Assembly: GCA_945864145.1 (NCBI GenBank) | Contig: CAMBAN010000011.1 | Location: forward strand, 1 to 41,639 | DNA length: 41,639 bases | DNA from: an uncultured Lachnospiraceae bacterium | Lineage (GTDB): Bacteria > Bacillota > Clostridia > Lachnospirales > Lachnospiraceae | Direction of reading: 5' to 3' | In this document: positions 1-7,561 of the stretch, piece after piece | How the letters are laid out: each line of letters opens with the position of its first letter | Numbering within the stretch: position 1 is the stretch's first letter | Position numbers and translations under genes: made by a program | The notes under the pieces: model-generated | What the model saw: only the letters and a program-made list of their open reading frames with translations | What the model was told of the DNA's origin: nothing | Database searches by the model: none

Positions 1-91
1 CTAATATGTTTTTTCTATAAAGAAAATCTTTTTGGAATACTTTTGAGTGGAAGAATATAAATAAATCAGTTTATGATAAGGAAGTGATTTG

Positions 92-361
92 ATGGATTAT
101 GCAATATTAAGCAATGACAGTAAGTTTACAATATTCAAATATGGAGATTGCATTATAAGATTCAGAGCACCATATTCTTTAGAGCGATATACAGATGTTA
201 AAGAGTGGGATAATGGCTACCTCGTGGTTATGGCAAAGTATAGGCATAATATTGAGAGTGAAGAAGAATATATCGATTTAGTTCCTATCTTAGAAAATCT
301 ATATATATCACCAGAGACATTTTTGAAACCAATTAAGGAGGTCAAAATTGAAAATGCTTGA
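92..361 (+). CDS. small acidic protein of unknown function, first of three
   Basis: This 89-residue protein has no signal peptide or membrane segment and is rich in Tyr, Glu and Ile. I do not recognise a named domain. The ATG at 92 is preceded by a purine-rich AAGGAAG at 79-85 and is preferred over the TTG codon just before it. The 3' end overlaps the start of the next gene, and a third small gene follows within 2 nt of that one, so the three are probably co-transcribed and translationally coupled. Similar trios of small proteins turn up in accessory regions of gut Clostridia as far as I remember, but the function is unknown to me. An immunity or antitoxin-like role is only a guess. Confidence 0.7.
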   Translation: MDYAILSNDSKFTIFKYGDCIIRFRAPYSLERYTDVKEWDNGYLVVMAKYRHNIESEEEYIDLVPILENLYISPETFLKPIKEVKIENA

Positions 362-575
362 TTTGATTAAAATAGCAGATAATGCGGATTTAATTGTGAA
401 TGGATATGCATTTACAAAGTCTAATGTTGGATATAGAGTATTGAATTTGAATAAACCTGATCGTGCAATTGTATTATCTTTTGGAGGAGATATACTAGAA
501 ACAACAATGGATGATATTGAAGGAAGCATTGTAAAAGAGTATTTTTTCAAAAACAAGAAATATATGGAGGACTAA
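348..575 (+). CDS. small hypothetical protein, second of three
   Basis: This is a soluble protein of about 75 residues of unknown function with a short hydrophobic core (residues roughly 13-35) and a lysine-rich tail. A strong AAGGAGG at 335-341 sits 6 nt before a TTG at 348 and 12 nt before an ATG at 354; either could be the start. The start overlaps the end of the upstream gene by about 14 nt in another frame, and the stop is 2 nt before the next ATG, which is a tight operon arrangement. No catalytic motif is visible. Confidence 0.65.
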   Translation: MKMLDLIKIADNADLIVNGYAFTKSNVGYRVLNLNKPDRAIVLSFGGDILETTMDDIEGSIVKEYFFKNKKYMED

Positions 576-577
576 TA

Positions 578-865
578 ATGCCAAAATATTATGAATTCAA
601 AGTTGCGGGGTATTATTTGTATTTCACATCTTTCTGTGTAATTGAGTGTATGCATGTCCATGCAAGTGATAGAAAATTAACTGAAGCAGGTTTAGCAAAG
701 TTTTTTGTTAAGGAAAATGGAGAAACAGTTCTTCAGAATAGAGGAATCTTAACTGATCGAGAAATTTCCAAAATACAGGATTTTATACAGGACAATTATA
801 AAGAAATGTATTTAGTGTGGTCTAAATATAGTGAAAATAAATTTTATAATGGAAATAAAGAATAA
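578..865 (+). CDS. DUF4160-like small protein, third of three
   Basis: This 95-residue protein resembles DUF4160 proteins. It carries an N-terminal beta-rich segment, a histidine motif HVHAS at about residues 26-30, a central 'AKFFV' strand, and a C-terminal helix of the 'KIQDFIQDNYKEMYLVW' kind seen in that family (residues about 64-80). DUF4160 proteins are short and often encoded beside another small protein such as DUF2442; a toxin-antitoxin role has been suggested for such pairs but is not certain. The start has GGAGG at 566-570, 7 nt upstream, and the gene is the last of a compact three-gene unit. The family call is moderate; the function is unknown. Confidence 0.65.
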   Translation: MPKYYEFKVAGYYLYFTSFCVIECMHVHASDRKLTEAGLAKFFVKENGETVLQNRGILTDREISKIQDFIQDNYKEMYLVWSKYSENKFYNGNKE

Positions 866-1165
866 ATGGTTTGAGTATACCAGAAATGAGGAATATAAAG
901 CAGGTAATCTATTTGGTTGCCTGCTGTATTTATTTTCTTGGTAATTTGAACGAGAATAAATTGAAAATGCTCCCCATCAATTATAGGGATTGAGCTAAAA
1001 AGTTTCGTATGAGAAGGTACAAATAGAATATTGAGAATTGCTCGCAAGAAAAGCCGACACTTTATTGTTGTGATACTGGATTCATGCTAATATTGTGGCT
1101 AGAATATGCAAAGTTGGAAATAAAAGAAAGTATGAATAGATTTGATAGGAAATTTAGGAGAGATG
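866..1165. other. 300-base gap with no supported gene
   Basis: Apart from the weak hairpin at 899-932 I see no gene here. The open frames on both strands lack a ribosome-binding site and any recognisable protein. The stretch is AT-rich and probably holds the promoter for the GNAT-Nudix gene, but I could not find a convincing -35/-10 pair. Confidence 0.5.
899..932 (+). terminator. weak hairpin after the three-gene unit
   Basis: The arms AGCAGG (899-904) and CCTGCT (920-925) enclose a 15-nt loop and are followed by a T-rich run. This is a plausible but weak intrinsic terminator about 35 nt after the third small gene. Confidence 0.4.
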
Positions 1166-2119
1166 ATGGAATTAATGATTAGAAAAGCTACTGTAGAGGA
1201 TGCACATGAAGTGGCAAGTTTGGCGATACAGATGTGGAAATCACACACGATTGAAGAATTGACAGAGGAATTTTATGATTATATCAGTAAAGAGAGTAGT
1301 GCTGTTTTCCTTGCTTTGTCAGATGAGTGTGCGGTTGGATTTGCACAATGTGGATTAAGACATGACTATGTAGAAGGAACAGATTCTAGTCCGGTGGGAT
1401 ATTTGGAAGGAATTTTTGTAGTAGAGGAATATAGAAAAAGAGGCTTGGCAAGAGAGCTGCTGGAAAATTGTCAGAAATGGGCAAAGAAGCAGGGATGCAC
1501 AGAATTTGCCAGTGATTGTGAGTTGACTAATGATGATAGTTTGAAATTCCATTTAAAGATGGGATTTGAAGAAGCAAACAGAATTATTTGTTTTACAAAG
1601 AAATTGACGGATACGGAAATTTGGGATTTGTATAACGAGAATAGAGAACTTCTTGGAAAAGACCATGTCAGGGGAGAGCAGTTACCGATAGATGGATATC
1701 ATTTGGTGGTACATGTGTGGATTCGAAATTCTAAGGGAGAGTACTTGATTTCTCAGCGTTCTGCAAATAGACCGACATATCCATTGATGTGGGAGTGTGT
1801 AGGCGGTTCTGTTGTAAAAGGTGAGAATAGTTTACAGGGAGCAATCAGAGAAGTAAAAGAAGAAGTCGGAGTGGATTTGGTGCCAGAAAAAGGACAAGTT
1901 CTTTTTACAAAAACACGTAAAATGATAGATGGCAAAGTTTTTAATGATATTGCGGATGTTTGGTTGTTTGACTATGACGGAGAGGTTGATTTGAGAAATG
2001 CTACAACAGATGAAGTGGCGCAAGTTGCATGGATGGATAGGAGGCAGATTAAGGAATTGTTTGATACGAACATGCTTGTAGAGACTTTGGAGTACTTCTT
2101 TACAGAAGTAGATAAGTAG
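1166..2119 (+). CDS. AAC(6')-like GNAT acetyltransferase fused to a Nudix hydrolase
   Basis: This is a two-domain protein of about 317 residues. Residues 1-150 form a GNAT acetyltransferase with the acetyl-CoA motif 'VEEYRKRGLARELL' near 85-98, followed by 'GCTEFASDCEL...SLKFHLKMGFEEANRIICFTK', a pattern typical of aminoglycoside 6'-N-acetyltransferases. Residues about 155-317 form a Nudix domain with a complete box (G-x5-E-x7-REVKEEVGV, near 213-235). The two activities in one chain suggest detoxification of a drug or damaged metabolite, but the substrate is unknown. The start is set by AGGAG at 1156-1160; the second in-frame ATG (1166) has the best spacing, and an upstream TTG at 1142 and an ATG at 1163 are alternatives. 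An ITPase-like gene follows 31 nt downstream, probably in the same operon. Confidence 0.85.
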   Translation: MELMIRKATVEDAHEVASLAIQMWKSHTIEELTEEFYDYISKESSAVFLALSDECAVGFAQCGLRHDYVEGTDSSPVGYLEGIFVVEEYRKRGLARELLENCQKWAKKQGCTEFASDCELTNDDSLKFHLKMGFEEANRIICFTKKLTDTEIWDLYNENRELLGKDHVRGEQLPIDGYHLVVHVWIRNSKGEYLISQRSANRPTYPLMWECVGGSVVKGENSLQGAIREVKEEVGVDLVPEKGQVLFTKTRKMIDGKVFNDIADVWLFDYDGEVDLRNATTDEVAQVAWMDRRQIKELFDTNMLVETLEYFFTEVDK

Positions 2120-2150
2120 CAATTAAGAAAATGAAAAGCAGGAGCTAAAG

Positions 2151-2780
2151 ATGAAGGTACTATTAGGGACAACAAATCCTTCCAAGGTAAAAAGATTTGA
2201 AAATTTGTTAAGTGGGTGCAATATTGAATTCCTTACCTTGAAGGATTTAGATATTACGGAAGAACCAGATGAAACAGGGAACACACCGGAAGAAAATGCT
2301 ATTTTGAAAGCGAAATTTTATGGACAATCCTTTGATGTTGTCATTTGTAATGACTCTGGATTGTATTTTGATGAACTTGGTATAGATGATGAGCGACAAC
2401 CAGGATTACATATAAGAACGCCAATGAACAGGAATAGATTATCGGATGAGGAAATGATTGATTACTATACTAATCTTATTTCTACACTTGGGGGAAAGGT
2501 ATCTGCATATTATCTTGATGGAATTGCCGTATATAATAAAGGGAGCATTTCATCGTTCATGGATCAAGAGTCTTCAAAAAATTTAAGTTCTTTTTATATG
2601 ATTGACAAAGCTTCCGACAAAAGATTTGAGGGATGGCCGCTAGATTCTCTCTCAATTAATAAAGACACCGGTAAATATTTTGTCGATGGTAGAGTTCTTG
2701 AAAGCAAAGAGAATATTATTCGTGGGGAATATGAGACGAAAATAATTACCTTTTTGAAACAGGCATTACAAGTTAAGTAG
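2151..2780 (+). CDS. RdgB/HAM1-like nucleotide pyrophosphatase
   Basis: This 209-residue protein has the length and layout of non-canonical purine NTP pyrophosphatases (ITPase/HAM1 family), which hydrolyse ITP and XTP to the monophosphates and so keep deaminated bases out of DNA and RNA. The family start 'LLGTTNPSKVKRFENLL' is at residues 4-20, 'EETGNTPEENAILKAKFY'-type substrate-binding residues are at about 41-57, and 'CNDSGLYFDEL' with the metal-binding Asp is near 66-76. The C-terminal half is more diverged than in housekeeping RdgB, so this may be an accessory paralog. It follows the GNAT-Nudix gene closely, and both act on nucleotides or small molecules. The ATG is preceded by AGGAG. 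Confidence 0.8.
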   Translation: MKVLLGTTNPSKVKRFENLLSGCNIEFLTLKDLDITEEPDETGNTPEENAILKAKFYGQSFDVVICNDSGLYFDELGIDDERQPGLHIRTPMNRNRLSDEEMIDYYTNLISTLGGKVSAYYLDGIAVYNKGSISSFMDQESSKNLSSFYMIDKASDKRFEGWPLDSLSINKDTGKYFVDGRVLESKENIIRGEYETKIITFLKQALQVK

Positions 2781-2795
2781 AGGAGTGGATTTTTG

Positions 2796-2824
2796 TTGAC
2801 ATACCATGGTGACTAAGGTATATT
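2796..2824 (+). promoter_or_regulatory. promoter of the argS leader transcript
   Basis: TTGACA (2796-2801) and TATATT (2819-2824) are separated by 17 nt. The pair lies about 30 nt upstream of the leader-peptide ORF, so argS has its own promoter separate from the ITPase gene. Confidence 0.8.
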
Positions 2825-2853
2825 TGAACTAATAAATTGAGAGGATAAAAAAT

Positions 2854-2913
2854 ATGAGTACATTATTGATTAACAGCTTAAGACGCAGACAGAGAAGACA
2901 TAAGTTCTTGTAA
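2854..2913 (+). CDS. arginine-rich leader peptide of argS
   Basis: This is a 19-codon ORF encoding MSTLLINSLRRRQRRHKFL, with five Arg codons among six consecutive codons (AGA CGC AGA CAG AGA AGA). GAGAGGAT lies upstream at good spacing. It sits between a consensus promoter and mutually exclusive hairpins that end in a terminator, directly before arginyl-tRNA synthetase. This is the layout of ribosome-mediated transcription attenuation: a shortage of charged tRNA-Arg stalls the ribosome on the Arg run and lets argS be transcribed. The peptide itself needs no function. The position of the Arg run at the base of the first hairpin supports the call. Confidence 0.85.
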   Translation: MSTLLINSLRRRQRRHKFL

Positions 2914-2951
2914 CTATTGAAATTCCGTATGGTTACAAGAATGTATGTCTT
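2895..2951 (+). promoter_or_regulatory. argS: argS attenuator: first hairpin and antiterminator region
   Basis: The arm 2895-2914 pairs with 2932-2951 in 18 of 20 positions, and the left arm overlaps the last Arg codons and the leader stop. If a ribosome stalls on the Arg codons this stem cannot form. Just downstream, CGGTGCTG (2961-2968) can pair with CAGAACCG (2986-2993), which would use up the 5' arm of the terminator. The exact alternative fold is inferred from complementarity. Confidence 0.7.
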
Positions 2952-2986
2952 GTTTCTGTGCGGTGCTGTTAATAAGTAATATATGC

Positions 2987-3037
2987 AGAACCGTAATTGA
3001 TTTAGCATAGGCTATAATCCATTGCGGTTCTTTTTTT
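2987..3037 (+). terminator. argS: argS attenuator terminator
   Basis: AGAACCG (2987-2993) pairs with CGGTTCT (3025-3031), and the stem continues inward with mostly paired bases. It is followed directly by a run of seven T. It lies about 30 nt before the argS start, so it acts as a conditional terminator rather than as the end of the previous gene. Confidence 0.85.
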
Positions 3038-3064
3038 ATCCGGTTTTAAAGAAGGGAGAATAGG

Positions 3065-4765
3065 ATGAAAGAAAACTTAAGTAAAGTAATTGCAGGTGTG
3101 GTTGGTGAATGTGAATGGGAGCAAATACTGGATTTGATTGAAATTCCGCCAGATGCTTCTATGGGAGATTTGGCAATTCCATGCTTTTCACTTGCAAAAA
3201 TAAAAAGAAAGAATCCGGTATTCATTGCGGAAGAATTGAAGAATGAATTAGAGAATTATAAAGAAAAACTGGGTATTTCTAAGATTGAAACTGTCGGTGG
3301 ATATTGTAATGTTTACTTGAATCGTGAGATATATGTGCAGAATAGCATAAAAAAATTGCAGCAAGATAATTTGGGGGTTCCAAAGATTGGCTCGGATAAA
3401 ACAATATGTATAGATTACTCTTCTCCTAATATTGCAAAAAACTTTCATGTAGGTCATTTGCGCACCACTATCATTGGCAATTCCTTATACAAAATACATG
3501 AAAAGTTAGGCTTTCATGTGGTTCGAATCAATTATTTAGGAGATTGGGGAACGCAATTTGGAAAATTGATTGTTGCATATAAAAAGTGGAGTAGTAAGGA
3601 ACTCATTGAGAAAAAGGGAATAGAAGAGCTATTGGATATCTATGTTAAGTTCAATGCTGAAGCCGATAAACAACCGGAACTGATGGATGAGGCCAGGGCC
3701 TGGTTTATTAAAATGGAACAAGGAGACGAAGAAGCTTTATCTATATGGAAGTGGTTTAAAGATATAAGCATGGTCGAATTTGAGAGAGTCTATGATATGC
3801 TTGGGATATCTTTTGATTCTTATTTGGGTGAGAGCTTTTATCGTAAGAAAGTCCCTGCATTGGTAGAAAGTCTTAAAGAGAAGAAGTTACTGGTAGAAAG
3901 CCAGGGTGCAAATGTGATTGACTTATCTCAGTATGATATGCCGCCATGCATGATTACAAAGAAAGATGGAGGTTCCATCTATCATTCGCGTGATATAGCT
4001 GCTGTCCTGTATCGAAAAGAAACTTATCATTTTGATAAATGTTTATACGTAACCGGGTTAGAGCAAAGCCTACATTTTAAACAGGTATTTAAAGCGATAG
4101 AGATAATGGGATATGATTGGTATAAAGATTTGGTACACGTTCCGTATGGGCTTGTAAGTTTAGAAGGCGCAAAGCTATCAACACGAACAGGTAATATTAT
4201 TTATGCAGAAGATATCTTAAATGAGGCAGTTAAGAGAGCAGCCAATTCGATGGAAGAAAAAAATCCTGATTTAGAAAATAAAGAGTTGATATCCAGGCAG
4301 GTAGGAATTGGAGCGGTCATCTTTCATGACTTATTCAATCAGCGTATAAAAAATGTGGATTTCTCATGGGATGAAGTATTAAGCTTTGATGGAACGACAG
4401 GTCCGTATATTCAGTACACGTATGCCCGTGCAAAGAGTGTGCTTCGCAAATATGGTAAAACGATAAATGGAAACTGTATTGATTTTGGAGTGCTTACAGA
4501 TGATGTGACATTTGAACTTATCAAAACAATAGTTGGATATGAAGATGCGGTAAAAGTAGCGGCAGAACGTTATGAGCCATCTGTAATCGCTCGTTTCCTG
4601 GTTAGTGTTGCAACTTCATTCAATAAGTTTTATCATGAATGTCCAATCTTGCGGGAAGAAAAGGAAAATGTAAAACTGGCTAGATTACAGGTTGTGGATT
4701 TAGTGCAAAAGGTTATCAAGGATGCTTGTGAATTGCTTGGAATGCAGTGCCCGGAAGAAATGTAA
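3065..4765 (+). CDS. argS: arginyl-tRNA synthetase
   Basis: This 566-residue class I aminoacyl-tRNA synthetase charges tRNA-Arg with arginine using ATP. The N-terminal Add-1 tRNA-recognition domain covers about 1-110. The HIGH-type motif appears as HVGH in 'SPNIAKNFHVGHLRTT' near residue 130, and the KMSKS-equivalent is 'KLSTRTGN' near 370, as in other ArgRS that have lost the second lysine. The C-terminal anticodon-binding helical domain covers about 450-566. Length is normal for the family. The gene is monocistronic: promoter, Arg leader and attenuator upstream, and a strong terminator directly downstream. Whether this is the only argS or a second copy cannot be told from the window. Confidence 0.95.
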   Translation: MKENLSKVIAGVVGECEWEQILDLIEIPPDASMGDLAIPCFSLAKIKRKNPVFIAEELKNELENYKEKLGISKIETVGGYCNVYLNREIYVQNSIKKLQQDNLGVPKIGSDKTICIDYSSPNIAKNFHVGHLRTTIIGNSLYKIHEKLGFHVVRINYLGDWGTQFGKLIVAYKKWSSKELIEKKGIEELLDIYVKFNAEADKQPELMDEARAWFIKMEQGDEEALSIWKWFKDISMVEFERVYDMLGISFDSYLGESFYRKKVPALVESLKEKKLLVESQGANVIDLSQYDMPPCMITKKDGGSIYHSRDIAAVLYRKETYHFDKCLYVTGLEQSLHFKQVFKAIEIMGYDWYKDLVHVPYGLVSLEGAKLSTRTGNIIYAEDILNEAVKRAANSMEEKNPDLENKELISRQVGIGAVIFHDLFNQRIKNVDFSWDEVLSFDGTTGPYIQYTYARAKSVLRKYGKTINGNCIDFGVLTDDVTFELIKTIVGYEDAVKVAAERYEPSVIARFLVSVATSFNKFYHECPILREEKENVKLARLQVVDLVQKVIKDACELLGMQCPEEM

Positions 4766-4773
4766 TGGTTATA

Positions 4774-4816
4774 TTCCTACGAAACCTGTGTTTACAGGTT
4801 TTGTAGGAACTTTTTT
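4774..4816 (+). terminator. argS terminator
   Basis: TTCCTAC-g-AAACCTGT (from 4774) pairs with ACAGGTTT-t-GTAGGAA (to 4809) around a 4-nt loop and is followed by CTTTTTT. This is a strong intrinsic terminator 8 nt after the argS stop. Confidence 0.93.
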
Positions 4817-4900
4817 AAAAGTTTTTTCCAGTATGCAACCAAATGGAATTTTTTCCCTCTATAGAAGTAACAGAGATAAAAATGCAAAGGAGAATTTTTT

Positions 4901-6154
4901 ATGATGAAAAAGAAACAGATTTTTATTTTATTACTTTCTATGATGACCATGTTAACTGGCTGTGGAAATTCGTACAAATCCTCTGAACTAAAGGTTTCTT
5001 TGGCAAAAGAAGAGCCTGTTCAGGAAGAAGAAATCTCAGAGGAGTCTGTCATTAAGCTCAACACATTTGGGTTAGATTTATTTAAGGCAAATGAAGATGA
5101 TAGAAATCCAGTGTTGTCACCTTTGTCAGCCTATCTTGCATTGCATATGGTCGCAGAAGGAGCAGATGAAAAGACAAAAGATGAATTTGAAGCATTAATG
5201 GGAAGTGTGGAAGAGCAAAAAGTAATTGCTGCAATAGCAAAGAAGGAATTACCATCCAATACTTCAGATATGATATTTACGATTGCAGATTCTGCCTGGA
5301 TTGATGATGATTTTCACGTGAATAAAGAATGGTTAGAAAACGTAATTACAGATAAACAAGACAAAGCGTTTCAACTTAATCTGTCAACGGAAGATGCCAT
5401 GAACCAGATGAATCAATGGGTAAAGGATAGTACAGATGGCATGATTGAAAAAATGATTACTGACCCATTACCGGATAGTACAAGATTAGTTCTATTTGAT
5501 GCCTTGTTTATGAAAGGAAAATGGAATACTCCATTTAAGAAGGAAGATACACAGATGGAAGATTTTTATCTTAGTGCAGATCAAACTATTCAGGTTTCCA
5601 TGATGAATCAATATGATGAAGCTTATGCCTACTTGGAAAACGATTGGTTAGAAGGTTGTATTCTTCCCTATAAAAACAGCTCTTTCGCCTTTGTAGCTTG
5701 TAAACCAAAGAATCAGGATACAGATATAAGAACTGCTTTAGATAGACTTTCTGCTACAGAATTGCTAGAATTAGTGCAGACAGGACAGGAAAAACAACTT
5801 AATTTGAAACTTCCTTCTTTTGAAATCGCTTATGAAAAAACGCTCAATGATTCTTTAATGCAATTAGGTCTTGTTGATGTGTTTGATCCTGAGAAAGCCA
5901 ATCTTTCCCAAATGGGTACTACCACAACAAATAATCCAATCTATGTAGATTTGGTTTATCAGAAAGCGAAAGTAAATGTGGATGAGGAAGGTACAAAAGC
6001 AGCAGCTGTTACGGAAGTTGCTATGTTAGAAGCGACAGCATATATAGAACCTGAAGAGGTATATGATTTATACTTTAACCAACCATTTTTCTATATGATT
6101 TTGGATACAAAGAACCAGATTCCAGTCTTTATGGGGATTATAGACCAACCTTAA
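4901..6154 (+). CDS. secreted lipoprotein serpin (serine protease inhibitor)
   Basis: This 417-residue protein starts with a lipoprotein signal peptide (KKK, a hydrophobic stretch, then LTGC with the lipid-bearing Cys at 21). An acidic linker leads into a full serpin fold. The family signatures are the N-terminal 'NPVLSPLSAYLALHMVAEGA', a central 'LFDALFMKGKWNTPF', and a reactive-centre hinge E362-E-G-T-K-A-A-A-V-T371. Counting P17 as Glu362 puts P1-P1' at Ala378-Thr379, which predicts inhibition of elastase-like proteases preferring small residues. Serpins trap proteases as covalent suicide complexes; here the inhibitor would sit on the outer face of the membrane. AAAGGAG precedes the ATG. 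A sigma factor gene follows at 30 nt, suggesting one operon. Confidence 0.93.
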   Translation: MMKKKQIFILLLSMMTMLTGCGNSYKSSELKVSLAKEEPVQEEEISEESVIKLNTFGLDLFKANEDDRNPVLSPLSAYLALHMVAEGADEKTKDEFEALMGSVEEQKVIAAIAKKELPSNTSDMIFTIADSAWIDDDFHVNKEWLENVITDKQDKAFQLNLSTEDAMNQMNQWVKDSTDGMIEKMITDPLPDSTRLVLFDALFMKGKWNTPFKKEDTQMEDFYLSADQTIQVSMMNQYDEAYAYLENDWLEGCILPYKNSSFAFVACKPKNQDTDIRTALDRLSATELLELVQTGQEKQLNLKLPSFEIAYEKTLNDSLMQLGLVDVFDPEKANLSQMGTTTTNNPIYVDLVYQKAKVNVDEEGTKAAAVTEVAMLEATAYIEPEEVYDLYFNQPFFYMILDTKNQIPVFMGIIDQP

Positions 6155-6184
6155 TGTACAATCAGATTTTTGGAGGAAAACAAT

Positions 6185-6739
6185 TTGGAGGACAGAGATA
6201 TTATTGAACTATTCTGGATTAGAAACGAGCAGGCTATTACAGAAACAGATCAAAAATACGGGAAAGCTCTTCATTCTTTATCAGATAAAATAGTGGAAAA
6301 TTATGAAGATGCCCAGGAATGTGTAAATGATACCTATCATAAAGCGTGGACACATATACCACCTGCAAGACCTGATTTTTTCTTTGCCTATCTTGCAAAA
6401 ATAGCAAGGCATTTATCCTTTGGCAAGTTAGATTATCATCATGCACAAAAGAGAAATGCCATCATTGTAGAATTAAGTACAGAATTGGAAAACTGTATTT
6501 CTGCACCGGATGCGTATGAACAAAAAACGACAAGTGAAGAAATAGCAAAAGTTATCAATCAATTTTTAGCCAAACAAACAGTAGAAATGCGCAAAGTATT
6601 TGTACGCAGATATTGGTATATGAACTCTGTTTCAGAAATCAGTACGATGTTTTCCATTAGCGAAAGCAAAGTAAAATCGATTTTATTTCGTATGAGAAAT
6701 AAGCTTCGAAGGGAGTTGGAAATGGAGGGATTAGTATGA
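6185..6739 (+). CDS. sigma-70 family RNA polymerase sigma factor
   Basis: This 184-residue protein has the ECF-like two-part layout. Sigma region 2 covers about residues 15-85 ('ALHSLSDKIVENYEDAQECVNDTYHKAWTHIPP...FFAYLAKIARHLS'), and region 4 with its helix-turn-helix covers about 115-175 ('MRKVFVRRYWYMNSVSEISTMFSISESKVKSILFRMRNKLRREL'). The TTG start at 6185 lies 8 nt after GGAGG (6172-6176); an upstream in-frame TTG would overlap that ribosome-binding site. Its stop overlaps the ATG of the next gene, a membrane protein that probably restrains it. The target promoters are unknown; the serpin upstream may be one of them. Confidence 0.9.
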   Translation: MEDRDIIELFWIRNEQAITETDQKYGKALHSLSDKIVENYEDAQECVNDTYHKAWTHIPPARPDFFFAYLAKIARHLSFGKLDYHHAQKRNAIIVELSTELENCISAPDAYEQKTTSEEIAKVINQFLAKQTVEMRKVFVRRYWYMNSVSEISTMFSISESKVKSILFRMRNKLRRELEMEGLV

Positions 6740-7290
6740 ATGGATTTGATGTTTTACAGGCTATGGAACAAATTGATGACAAATACATAGAAGAAGCAAA
6801 TCAGGGAATTGCGTTAAAACACACGCGAAAAAGGTTTTCGAATGCGCATCTTAGTATCGCAGCATTACTCCTAATCAGTATCATTGCAGCAGCAGTATTA
6901 AAGGAATTACCTGGAAACAATAGAGACACTGTGGCAACTGTTTACGAAGAAGCAAGTATTGAAAATGAAATTGGTATATCAGGGGCTTGTTTGGAATCTA
7001 CTGTTGAAATGCAAGAAGCTATACCTGATGAAGCAGTTGTAGAAAGCACAAAGGGAGATTATCCTGCCCTAATCCAGGTAAATGGCATTGTGTATCGCGA
7101 TTCCGGTGAAATTAGTACAGACGCCAGATGCGGTGTTATGGATGGAGAAATCACTACCCAATGTGATGAAATTCCTACTGAAGATAATCAATCCAATTTT
7201 GGTACAGGTTACGGTTATCAGATAGGAAAGGATAGAATCGATGTCTTAATTGATGACCAGTGGCATATTTTTGTTCCATATCAAGAATAA
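6736..7290 (+). CDS. membrane-anchored anti-sigma-factor-like protein
   Basis: This 184-residue protein has a short N-terminal cytoplasmic region ('FDVLQAMEQIDDKYIEEA', residues about 4-21), one membrane segment near 40-57 ('LSIAALLLISIIAAAVL'), and an acidic extracellular domain with two Cys residues. It starts inside the stop codon of the sigma factor gene (ATGA overlap), the usual arrangement of a sigma factor and its regulator. The N-terminal motif is common in small proteins encoded after lone sigma factors in Lachnospiraceae. It lacks the zinc-binding HxxxCxxC motif of ZAS anti-sigma factors, so the role is assigned from context and topology. Confidence 0.7.
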   Translation: MNGFDVLQAMEQIDDKYIEEANQGIALKHTRKRFSNAHLSIAALLLISIIAAAVLKELPGNNRDTVATVYEEASIENEIGISGACLESTVEMQEAIPDEAVVESTKGDYPALIQVNGIVYRDSGEISTDARCGVMDGEITTQCDEIPTEDNQSNFGTGYGYQIGKDRIDVLIDDQWHIFVPYQE

Positions 7291-7292
7291 AA

Positions 7293-7385
7293 GCTTATAA
7301 AAGAACACTGCAATATTATGATGAAATAGGGCTTTTGAAACCGGCAAAAGTCAATGATGCCGGTTATCGTTATTATTTTAATCAG
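7293..7385 (+). pseudogene. remnant of a MerR-family regulator
   Basis: About 31 codons translate to a segment ending in RTLQYYDEIGLLKPAKVNDAGYRYYFNQ, the second half of a MerR winged-helix domain with its conserved 'YYDEIGLL.P....N.YR.Y' pattern. There is no start codon or first helix, and a stop follows five codons later. It begins right after the anti-sigma gene stop. It is a clear fragment, left by deletion or recombination. Confidence 0.8.
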
Positions 7386-7561
7386 GTAAGTAATGGATAA
7401 AAGTTGTGAGATTCGCTTCTTCTTTCAACATGTTTTTGGACAGCGGTGCAAGGAATCATGGAAAAGATGGCATTTAACGATAATATGAAAGTACCTGATC
7501 CGGAATGTATCTGGCTTTCACGGGGAATACTTAAGAATATTTACCGATGGAGGCAGAAGAT

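Noticed and set aside
2781-3064. T-box riboswitch before argS
   Set aside because: No AGGGTGG-type T-box sequence or specifier-loop architecture is visible; the Arg-rich ORF and nested hairpins explain the region better.
4722-4904. Open frame of 60 codons overlapping the argS end
   Set aside because: It reads through the argS terminator in another frame and has no start signal.
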